Assembly (NCBI RefSeq): GCF_047663525.1 | Contig: NC_092587.1 | Span: forward strand, 44,228,501-44,292,500 | DNA from: Anas platyrhynchos | Lineage: Eukaryota; Chordata; Aves; Anseriformes; Anatidae | Direction of reading: 5' to 3' | DNA length: 64,000 nucleotides | Shown here: positions 37,961-49,900 of the stretch, piece after piece | Numbering within the stretch: position 1 is the stretch's first letter | How the letters are laid out: each line of letters begins with the position of its first letter | Notes under the pieces: model-generated | Database searches by the model: none | What the model was told of the DNA's origin: nothing | The model's input: the letters and a program-made list of their open reading frames with translations, nothing else | Position numbers and translations under genes: made by a program

Positions 37961-40900
37961 CAATAATCTGATTAAATAGAATCCTTCAGCAGGCGACATC
38001 CAAACCAAAGAAACAAACAACAAACATCCAGCTAACATGCATCACTTGATCTTCACTTTAAACCTTGCGGTCTACTGGACCTAGCATATACAACATAACT
38101 ACGGACATGAGTATGACTAATTTATACAAGAAAAAAGAGGAGTTTAAGAAAGAACATTAATGCAATGTGAATATGATGTGCCCAGTTCCCAGGCTGTGAC
38201 TCATGTTTTCCTTTCTTTTCAATCAAAAACACTCAAATTAGTTCAAAACTTTTTCTTCTCTAAAAATAAATTTGGTAAATCTACAATCCTTTATTAAATG
38301 TGTTCTGCAAAAACAAAAGTAAAACAGCAAAGAAAACAACCAGATATATCTGGAAACTTTCCTAGGCAACAGCCAATAGGAAGAGGGGATATTTAGGCTG
38401 GGATAAGGTTTAACAGCAGTTAATGAGTGTGATAAAGAAATGAGAGCAATGGCTTCACTGGATGTGACAGTCACCTACCACTAGCAATTTCTCTGACAAA
38501 AGTCAACTGTGCACCAAGGGCAACAAGCTAATGAGCAGACAGGTTGTGGGGAACTTCTCCCAGAGTGCTAAATTCATCCTTTTGTAGGATAAAACACCAA
38601 GCTAGAGAAGCATCACAGATTCAAGGGTCACAGATCTAAGTGTTTGGTCTAAGAGTTGGACTCCAAGCTTTCAGCTGGAGCAGAAAGAATTTGAACATGC
38701 CTTCTGCTGTAGGGCTCTCTTTCCAACATGCAAAATGGAAACAGAGGTTACTGTTGGAGGAACGTGCTTTCAGAGGAATGGTACAAGGGATGGTATTATA
38801 TTTTTCATCATTTCAATCACCAACTTTTGGTTTTCTCTAAGAAAAAATCACTAGACAATAACATTTTGTTAATCAAATGTTAAACACGAATTTAATCAAA
38901 AAAGTCTTTAGAATACCCAGTTTGTTAAATGCTAACTTATTCTATGCAAAAGTTCCTCCAGCTTTAAAAGAGATAAGTAGCATTTTAAAATGGTAATATA
39001 AATGTTAGTAAACCTTCTTCTCTTTATCAAGTTTCCAGCCTCTGTTAAAACTACCCAAACTAAGAAGCTATCTATGAACACAAAGAACAGAGTAAGAATA
39101 AAAGGATAAAAAGTTGGAGCATTAGAACCCCAAACATTTTTTTTTTCTTCCTTGCAGAAGAAAACGATTAAAACACATGAACAGTAGGCTCCTCAGCTAG
39201 GACAGATGAGATAACATCATTCACAGTTCTTGACTTGGATCCCTCTAATGACTCATATTTGGCTCACACATTTGCAGGATGCCAACATATAGCAAAAGTT
39301 CCTTCCCCTTCTGTGAATGATATTCCAGAAATAAGGGAAAGACAACAGTTTTATCTGCCCACTGTCAATCGAAATAAGACACCTTAATGCCAATCACACG
39401 TGTTTAAGAATGATATATTCCTGTAATGCAATGACATGGCATGAACCCTCCTTCAGAATTCACAAATCTGTGCATCCTGTACTGGATGCACTCCAGGGTT
39501 CCTGCCAAGGCTGGTGCTGCCTCGAAGTCACAACTATGAGACAGCCTGTACGGTGCCCTTGTACTGAGGCCACAGGCACTGAATGCCAGGTCTCCTCAGC
39601 AGCAAGAAACCAAGCAGATTTCTGAACGGGGACATGTCCACGGTAGATTCTATCTGGTGGAACTGGCATTTTCTCATACAGAATTTATTTTGTTATATGA
39701 TTTCCAGCTAACTCTAATCATAAACAATAAATGCAGTAACCATTGAAAATGACATTGACCCTCAGACAAGATTCACTTTGTCTAAGTCCTGATAGCCAAA
39801 TCTTGGTCTGGTCTCAGGCAGTAATCTAGGGCAACCCCTACAATAAATGGTGACAGGCAATTTATTTCACATGTTTTAGAAGGGAAGAAAGGATACTTGT
39901 CCTCCTCCACCAGTGCTGAATACAGTCTAAAGCCTTTGCTCAAACTCCTTACCAAAACTATAGGTCACCCAAACAAATTCCCCTTATGATGCCAACTCTC
40001 ATGTCACTGCTAGTAATTAGGTAGTTTCATCCAAAATAGAAAACTTGTTTTCTATTTCAAACTATCCTCTATAATAGCTATTTTTTTTTACTCCTGAAAC
40101 AATTTTCTATGAAATTGTTTTTTCTTGTCTGTGTTCTGAGACCTGCTAATAGAGACAGTGAAGGTTCTAGTGTATGTATGAGGAACTCTCAAAACAAATT
40201 CTTCTCTCCAGACATGATATTCCAAGAACACAGAACACAATGAAGTATTAGCTGTGCACTGTCATCTGCAGTACACTCTTTCAAAGATTTTTTTTTTACA
40301 CTGGTGCTGTCTTGGTGTCTTGACAACTTGCTTCCTAGCCCAGTGCTTTTAGAACATGAAGTTCCTGGTAAATACTAAGATATGGAATGATGTTATTCTC
40401 CAAGGAACTCAATGCAATTGAAAATAGTACTGCAATGGTAGAAACCAATTTCATGTTTCTTAGTTTTCTCTCTACAGAAGGCCAACAGGAAGGATGGTCA
40501 AGCTTCATATACGGTGTTTGATATTGAGCTTTATGGAGCTGTGACCTTCACTTTTAGGAGACTGTATAAGCCAAAAAAAAAAAAAAAAAATCTGAAATTT
40601 GAGTAATTTATTGAGTAGCTTACATAGTACACCAAAATAAAAAGAAAACATCAGTTGTAAATTAAAACAAACAAAAAAGCTATTAAAACAGCTTTACTTC
40701 AAATATCTGTCAAGTGACATCGACATTCCATATTTATGAGTTTTCCTGTTTATGACTAAAAAGAGGCATCTCCAAAGATAATCTGTCTCATTTCTGGAGC
40801 AATCAAAGTCTGGCAAGAAAAATAAAAAGTGTGTGAATGACTGTCCAAGAGAAAGGACACTATCCTTTCCTTCTCATAGAAGACCTCCTGAAGGCTTCTC

Positions 40901-43900
40901 AGCAGTTTCTCAGAACTCATTTCTAAATGGGTCTACATATAAGTTAAAAGGGACTTCAAGAACATGAGTACCCACATCTTTTTGACATTATAAGCCATGT
41001 TATATCAGTTGCAGCAGAAGCTGCTTTTGTTATTCCTAGCATCATCTTACTGAAAAACTTCTGCAAACACCTGTGAGGTACACCATCTGTCATTGTCATG
41101 TTATACTCTAATACTATGGAAAGAAGAGTGAAGATGCTCATGCTAGTTTGGCTCACTAGCACTAACCCTGACATTTCCTTTCCAATAGAAAGCTTGGATT
41201 CTTGGCAGTATTTTTCCAAATGAGCACATATTTGGTCCTTCCAAGGACACTGGTGGGTTCACTCTTGCAGCTGCAGTGCTGAGTTCTTTGTTCACTGTTA
41301 CCCACCCACAATTGTTTCTCAAGATCTGCTAGAGAAGCACCATGTTTCTTGTGATTCTTGTCAGCTCTTGGTAACTTAGCATCATCTAACATTTGCATTT
41401 TCCACTCCAGCATTTTACAACCCTCAGGCTCCACTATCAAATCTAGAAGAGTCCTCCAGATGAAAACTTGAGATTTTTCCCAGGCAAAAATGGAAAGAAC
41501 ATAAACCAAAGATGAAGGGACCATAGCCCAGGAACTGGTAGGGAAATCCCTTCCTTATGATCTTTTTTTTTTCTCACTCTGGGGTCAGACACTTACCAGC
41601 ACTTTCTCTTCATCTCCCTGTGAGTTCAAGCAACAGGTTCTCCTCTTCCCACATCTGGTGATGACAACAACAAGGACTATTCTTCCCTCAGACCCCAGCA
41701 GAGATATGTGAAAGGATGGGTACCCCCAATCCTGCCTGAGAACCCTCTGAAGCCTGCATCAGTGTTCTACACTGTCACTGAGGAGAAAGTGTAACACAAA
41801 TCCAGCCTCCCCTCGCTCTTCTGGCACTGTGCAAGCACTGTGAAAGACTGCTGGATGCAGTGGTACACCCTTAGAGTGGGCCTGAACACCTCTCCACTGC
41901 ACAGCAGTGCTTGCTCAAACCACCGACAGAGCTAACTCTGCAGCACAAACAAGCCTTTCAGCACCAGCCTACAGGCTGTGAATTTTTCACTTGTAATTCT
42001 GAATAAACTTAAATTCAAGAATCTTACATTTATTAACAGGACAATTTGCAAGCCACAAAAAGCACGTTGAGACAACCCTAAGTGGGCACATTGTTCTGCT
42101 TACTCCTTAGGATCCAGATCTAAGACCCAGGTGACCTGAACAAAGGTATCCTTACTCTTTCTTCCTGCTTTGTAAGAAGGCAGTCCAAATCACAAATTAT
42201 TCTGCAGAATGACCCTTCTTTGGAAAAAAAGAATATACTAGGTTCCCAGTCCCTTCATCTAGGTATCTTGCAGTACCCCTGCAGTAATATTCGGATAATT
42301 ATTCAAATGCCCACATCTTTAATCCCTACATTTTATTATGGAAAACTTCCTCTGGACTGATTCAGTTGGAAACATCCCTGCACAAATGTAAAAAAAAAAA
42401 AAAAAAAAAAAAAAAAGTTCAGATTTGGGTTGTTGGTAATTCATAAATTATTTGGACTTCAGTACAACTTTTCATCCAATTCTTCATGAGAAATTTCTAG
42501 GAAAATTATTCCCACTCACTCAGATCTAGGCATCATATTAAGGGAAAACTGGCTGCAGCTGCACCAGCAAGGGACTGTGGTGCTTGAGAGTATTGTCTTA
42601 GAAAAGTTAGCTGCTTGGGAGAGACCTGGATCTGGCTGTGCTGCTTATGGGCAAGGATAATGGTGTCATTGTAACACTTATCTCACATGTGACAGCTGGA
42701 ATTTTTCAGATAAACGAGTCTTCTTTTATCAGCATGTATTTGTTAAAGCAAAATACTTTTCAAAAGACCTTTTGACTTTCATGCATGGTTTCTGCCTGCT
42801 CTCTTGACAATGGGTGGTAGAGATGGCAAGGTCAAAAGAAGCCTTGCCATAAAAAAAAAAAATCCCAAGTCTCCTGAGTGTGCATGGTTCTGAGGTGGCC
42901 CCCCCACTTGGAGATAAAGATATACTTGATTTTTAATCTGCTCCTTCAGTACTGCAAACAGATGCATGCAGATATTCTTGTTCTCAAACCCCAACTCTTT
43001 TCAGCTCCACATTTCTTCCAGGATGGTCACTTTCATTGCCACTCAGTTCAGCCTTCTCCACTGCTGTGATCCTCCACCCCTTCCCATTTGCTATTCTTCC
43101 CCACGTTAAATGTCTGCTTGCTGTTCCCAATCCTCCTTTCTCTGTCCCCTGGACCCAAATTCCCCTGTAATCCAGCTGCTGGCAAGGAAACATCCATGGA
43201 AAGCTAAATTGCCTGGGGAGTTCTGCCCACACAGGGGTGGGAACCAGGGGAAATTTCTCTGAAAGACCCCATCTATCCCACCACCTTGCTGTGATAAATC
43301 CAACAATACCCATCCATAACTCCTTTAAAATAGCTCTTTCCCCAGGAACCAACCAGAGGGCTGAGGGTTAAGAAGTTCTGCGACATTAATTGCTGTCTGG
43401 TCACTTATATAATGCTCCTTGGCATCTCTCAGGCTGTATATACAAAATCACCTCTCACACCAGTGGAATGTGACCACTGCTGGGCTGAAGTGCAGCAGCT
43501 GTTCATCATCTCCCAGGGCAAGGGAACAACACTGGACCAGAAGCAAGTAAGTACACACTGTCCCACTGAGAGAGTGGGGGAGCAGAATACAAAGGATATT
43601 TTTCCCACATGGAGGCAAAACTGACAAAGGATGAACAGATCCAACTTCTCCACTTAATGATCCAGCTAATTGTCTTTTCATCCCACTTGGCCATTGCTCC
43701 TCTAATGCACAGAACAGCAGACGATGCCCACCCCATCCATGGACGAAACCACTGTCCTCCTATTTTTTTCTCTCATGGCTCCTCTTCCTCTCTGTTTGGA
43801 CTTACCTTCTTCTCAAAGAGCTCTGCTGCCGCACGATATCTTTGCATTCGCTCAGGGTGCTCTGGGGACTTCTTGTCTGTGATCAGGAGGAGGTGAATCT

Positions 43901-46900
43901 CGAGAGAACTGTGCATCACACCTACAGCTGTCTGCCAGAAGCATGGCCACCACAGACAGAGAGAGAAAAACACACAGACAAGGAGATTGAGAGCATTTAA
44001 TGCGCATTGGATGCACTGCCAAAGGGACATCAATACTCATGCCTCAGCTTAGGCTTCTTTGTAAATCAGCCCAACAAGCAGGACAACCTCCTTTACAGCA
44101 GAATGGATCCAATCTGGGTTTTTGTGGAAACACTTAACCTCTTGGTTTTGCTTATTCCAAAGCCAAGAGTTTGAAGACCACAAGTGTTCCTCACTGGCCT
44201 CAGGCCCGTCAGTGACTAGGCAGGGGGACTGCCTGGATGCAGCAAGCTGTCATCTAGAGGGACAAAAAGGAATTGGAAAGGTAAGGCCACCAAATGTGGT
44301 GCCCTGAATTTCTGGGGCCCAGCACCTGACTGAAATGGGAACAAGCAGGCTGGAATAATTTGGGATGCTAGGGTTGGTGTGTCCCCTTGCTCCCTTTGTG
44401 CAACACATTGTGCTGTGCATCAAACAAGGATGAGTCCAAAGCGTCTTTTCAGCAACTCCAGGGGCTGGGCAGCCTGCAGTGCTCTGGGTTAGAATAGGCT
44501 CTGCAGCCCTGCAGAGGGAAGGACCTGCATCTGGCGGTGCCCTGGGCAGGCACAGTGCACAATGGCCCTCTGTGAGCAGGCAGGGCTGGCACTGCCCAGG
44601 AAACCTTTGCACCATCTCCAGGCACTCAGTCGCTCTTCATCCCCCTTTCCCTGCAGCCCCTCCCTCAAACCAAACAGAATGGGGCCAGGCTGCTGCTGAC
44701 CTGCTGCCTCACCCATGCCACAGAAACCACGCTGGTGCAGGCAGTAGAGATCCCCGCCAGCACTTCCCCAGAGGAGGAGAAAGTTTCCACATACTCCAGG
44801 AGTAACAAGGATGGGGTCAGGGAGTGCATGTCTGCAAGGGCTGTGCACCACAAGGCATTCAGTTTCTCATGACCAGGACTTTCCCTTAGCCTGATGCTCA
44901 TCTGATGTTTTGTATCACTTCATTTCTCTGTGCTGTGCAGATGGGGCAGGGGAGAGTAGAGGGGAAGCAAACCAGGGTTAAAGAGCGTTAGAAGACCTCA
45001 TGGAAGAGGACAGGGCTGAAAGTGAGGGTGAAGCCATGCAGCACCAAGAGCCACAAGGACAACAGGGGCACAGCTCGAGCAGCAGCTCCTCTGGCAACTC
45101 CTCACAGAGGTGTGTCTGTCCACAAAACCTTTTGCAAGAGATTTGCATAGCTCATCATCATGAATGGATCACATTGCACTCTCCTGGGAAGTACACATGG
45201 TAAGCACTGCCTAAAAATGACTGAAGTACGTGGGTGAAACAGTGAGGGCCCCAGGACAGGGAATGAAACTCTTGGCAGTACTCAGTTTGATCCCTGTGAT
45301 CCAAGCCCTTGCTGACCTGCAGCATACTTGGATGTAAACAGCATATGCACTGGGAATAAATATTTATGGGGAAAAAAAAAAAAAAAAAAGGCTATGCTAG
45401 CAGACCTGGAAGGGCTTCAAGCCTTGGACGGCAGGAGGCACTGTTAATTGTAGCACCTTGCTAGGGATCCACAGTGTCAGGGGAAAAAATGAAACAGGAT
45501 GTGTGTTGCAAGCCAGGCTGGAGGGAATGGCTGAACAGCCTGGGGGTTCTGGGTCAGAGAAACAGTCTGGGTGCTAAATGGGACACCAAGGAGCAAGAAC
45601 CCCAGGTATCATCAGAAACACATGGAGAAAGACACAAGATCGGATGAATTGCAAAAAAAAAAAAACACAGTGGAGGCTACAAGCCTGGCCGTTTATGAGG
45701 ATAACAAGAACATCCCCACTGTTGTTACTTGGGTCATCTCAAAGACCTGTAAGGACAGTGGGGCAGAGTACAGCTTTTTTGTCCTAGGAAATGTTCCGTC
45801 ATTTTGAAATGCTTTTCATATCCCTTAGGTAGATGAAGTAAACAAAAAACAAATTTGCTTTTTTTTTTTTTTTTCTTTCTTTCTTTTTCTTTCAAAGAAA
45901 GTAGAACAGAACTTCTGCAGTAAGTTTTCTCTGGAAAGAAAATGTTGTATTTCCAAAACAAAATGCTCTCTCTCCTGGCAGGCTGAACCTGAACTGGGAT
46001 ATGTGCCAGCCCTCTTAGCTGATGTTTGGCATCCATTTGAAAAAGTACAGCTTTGAAACAGGTCAGGCCATTCTCCTTTGATTAAACTGAGCATGGTCAG
46101 CATTGCTGTAGCTATTCAGAAGTCTGCAAAAGACCCTGTCAGCAATGACAATTTCAGCCTTGCAGCCAGCTGGGTTTCACAGCAACCAGCCCAGTGAATT
46201 GCTAGCGCTTCAGGGGAGCCTAAATCCTTAGCCACCCTCTCTACAGGAAAGGAGCACCGGGAGCTTTTGATTGTCTGTCAGGTGGGTAAGTTAATAAAGA
46301 TGGCCAGCAAGGAAGCATCCTATGTCCAATTTTTCTTTGTTGAACTGACAAATTATGGGGTGAGGGATGCTGGGGATGGGAAAAAATTTTGCTTGGGAAG
46401 TTTCCAACCAGCTTTTGAATATGCTTTCAAATAGCCAGGTTTACGTTGGGCCCTGGTTGTTGGGTGACAAAGGAAAGCCTGCCTCCTAGAAGCAGGTCAT
46501 TTGGGTTCCCATGTTTCTTGAGGCTTCCCAGCCACACAGATGGGCAGGGTCTGCAGGCGCAGTACGACATGGCAAATGCCCAAGGGAGGAAGCAGCGGGA
46601 GTGGTAAGAAATGCAGCTCTTTGTCCACCAATGCCCCAGATTTACTGGAAGGCCAGAGGAACTGCCTCCTTTCCCCTCCCCACCCCACCTGAATGCCCCG
46701 GTGCTGCACCTGTTCCCGCTCACTCTATGCAGCAGCAGCAAAGAGTTGTGTGTCTTCCCCATCCCCATCTACACCACTGTGCAACCCTTGCATACATCCA
46801 CGTGCATAAACACTTGGGCCAGAGGAGGCCCATGAGGAGGAGACTGAGTGCTGGGGTGAAGGCTGTGAGGAGCTGGTAATTACCACAGGGTTGTACTCCG

Positions 46901-49900
46901 TCACCAGGCGGAGCTCGTTCATCCGAATGAAACGACTCATCTTCTCAGCATTGACGTCCTCACTGTCCACATCCAAATCTTTCCGGTCATTGTCTGCCTG
47001 AAGATATGCAAAGACACCTCCAGTCACAGCTGTCCTTTCCTCTCAGAACTTCCTCCAGAGCTGCTGATGGCTCTCACCCACAAAGACACCCACCCCTGGG
47101 ACACCACCCTCCTCTCCTTTCCAGGATATAATCCCCATTTCTTGAGGTCCAGAACTATTAGACCTACAGAGGTCTGCCACCACTTTGAGCTAAGGATCTT
47201 CTACCCTCCCTCAGTCTCCCAAGGACAAGGCAAAATCATGGCATAACAGAAATCCCTGGGCACCAGACATCCCTAGCATTATCTGCTCCTACTGCACTGG
47301 AGACAGGGAGGATTAGCTGATAAACCCTTCCAAGAGTTGTGGGGAGAGATCATTAATATAGCCTAACTCCTTACGTAGATTTTGGCTTTACATCCCTCTT
47401 TAAAATCTTCATCTGCTTATTCTATTTCTTCTACAAGTAATAAACATTGGCATGGGACTATATGGATTTCCTGGAAACATTGTGCAAGCAGGAAATCTCT
47501 CCAATAAAAAGAGGATTTTTTTCCAGTACAGCAGAAAAAAAAAAAAATCAAACACAGCACGTTTTAGCTTTAAAGGACTATCCATCCTGCCACACATCTC
47601 CCCACACTCACAGCCTCCAACCCCCAAGATGAGGTTTGCTTTACTTAGTAAACAGAAAAAAAGCAGGCAAACATCAAACAGTGGTTAAACCACCAAACGG
47701 GGCACAGTTGCTGTACAGGACCACTGCAGGAGGTGATTGAGTTGGGCCATGGGGGTGGTGGGCTGTGACAAGCAATAGGATCAAAGTCTGAGATTTGAAG
47801 ATTTTTCACACACATGTTGAATGAGGTTCTCGGCGCTGAGAAAATGTCCACATGCACGCCCTGTATGTTATTCTCTGCATGTGTACAACCTCTGAAAGCA
47901 CTCGTGTTAGTTTTTCCAGTGGTGTGCAGACATCTGAAGCCCTTTTTGCTGTTCCATGGTCATTGGCAAGATCTTTGATCTAGTAGGGGACCACTGTGCC
48001 TTGTCTGGAAAACCGAGCTGGTGATTTTCAGACTGTGCTGCCTGATTCCTCTCACAGATGTGCTCCAGAATAAAATGAAAGGACAGCTGTAGTGAGTAAA
48101 TGGGATCAAGCCAGTGCAACACCTGGGCAGGCGAGATCAGAGAAGCCTTGGGAACCAACCAAAAGCACCCTAGGCTCCACAGAAAACTTTCTCTTGACTT
48201 TTGTGGGCTTCTGTAAACTCCTGGTTTTCATGTTGGGATAATAATATCCTTCATCTGCTCTCAACATTTAGGATTCCAAGAAGGAAAAAAAAAAAAAGTG
48301 AAAATTATCCTGCATCTAATAGTTGAAACTCTGGCCAAAATGTCTTTATCACTCTATATAATTAGCTTATTAGCATCTGTTAATTAGGTCCTTCTTAGGT
48401 CTGTCAGGCCAGATCCTTCAACAGAATAAATCAGTTTTGCTCCACTACATGCTAAGAAGTCTCAGCAGCCCTTCCTGCTACTGTAATTATAAACTTCTCA
48501 GCCTTATATGTGCTTCATACTATGCAGAAGGAAAGAATGAGTTTATGCCTCCGATTCACTGCTATCCCGGTCACCCATCTTTATATTTTTCAAATGAGTA
48601 TTTCATTCCAAGTTCCTGTCTCAGTTCTCTTTTCTTTTCCTTTTTAGCTCTGACCCCTTACTCCTACACAGTCTCCAGCACAGAATAAAAGGAAAAATAA
48701 CATCTGAATAACTTAAATTTAAGGAAAAATGAAAATTAGGTAAGAGAATTGTCAACCCCATTTGAATCTAACTAGTGTGTTTGTTTCTTGCTTTTTTTTT
48801 TCTTATTAAACAAGAGTTCAGCTGCAAAAACTGGACTGTGAACAATAAAGTTTCAATACAATACAAATTCCCACAATCCAAACACTTCAAATACACTTCA
48901 AGCATCAAATACCCTCCCAATGCAGTCATCCTACTATCTGCCACAGTGCAAAAACAAAGGATAATTTTAAATGTTTTTGGAAGAAAATCACCATGCCTAA
49001 GAACCAACACTGAGATGGGTGTCACTTCAAATTGCAACATCTGCATGTGGAAAGTAAAAAGTTAAACAAAAGGACCTGCTTTCCTGTTGGTCACTCTTAG
49101 ATCATTCTCCTTGCACTGTTTGGATAATACCAGTGGTAAACACGGGGCAGGAAAAGATGAGAAATGGGGAACAAACTGGCTTTTGTAGTGTTGTATGATC
49201 TGCATCTAGAACTTGGCCAAGCTACCACATCCAGCTCCTCTATTACACTGAGCTACTCAATGAGCTTAGAGCTCTTGTGACACAGCACTTCACAGCCTTT
49301 TAGGACATCTTGTACCACCTAGTGTCCCTCTCCCTCTCTGACGTACCTCTCTACCCAGTTTTCAAGTGCCACATGGGGCAACAGGAGGTAGCTGATATGC
49401 CTGCTTTTAGCTTTTGTTTGGATTGTTTAAGTAAGGACATGGCCCTTCCAAACATTGTCTCCTTACATTTCAACAAGAATACCTTCAAATTCAAAGTGAA
49501 GCACCAGCAGCTATAGCTGGAGTCAATAAATAAATAAATAGATTGAATTTGCACAACACCCATCCCTCAGAAACTGCAAAGTAAAGGTAGTAATGGGTCC
49601 ACGGCCAAAGCATATTTAGGCAATTAAATCTTCTAAACATAATGTAAGACCCAAGACAGATCAGGGTGTTAGGAACTTCTTTTGGTGGCAGAGCATCTAT
49701 AGCTGCAGATTCCCAGCCTGGATCTGGTTTCAGTCATGATGGCAAAGTGGTGCACCCAGGGAGACAGACCTGCCTGAAGCGACACTTGGCAAGATTTGGT
49801 TTCAAGCCTGCTGTGTTGATCCCCTGTAACATGGCCCCTAGATGTTTTTCATGTGTCTCAGGAGGCTTTCCAAAACCACAGAAACCCCATCCAAGTAACA

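Larger units (their letters stand above)
35851..43805 (-). other. ERP27: ERP27 intron 6
   Basis: The largest ERP27 intron, about 8 kb. It holds the CR1 element with its junction repeat, the A33 and A27 runs, and a stretch at 40956-41524 whose minus strand is open in two overlapping frames without recognisable homology. Nothing else stands out. Confidence 0.7.

Noticed and set aside
40956-41524. Two overlapping minus-strand open frames (120 and 87 codons) that look protein-like
   Set aside because: No family recognised, no splice or tail features, and they lie in ERP27 intron 6. Could be a decayed retrocopy; a protein database search would decide.
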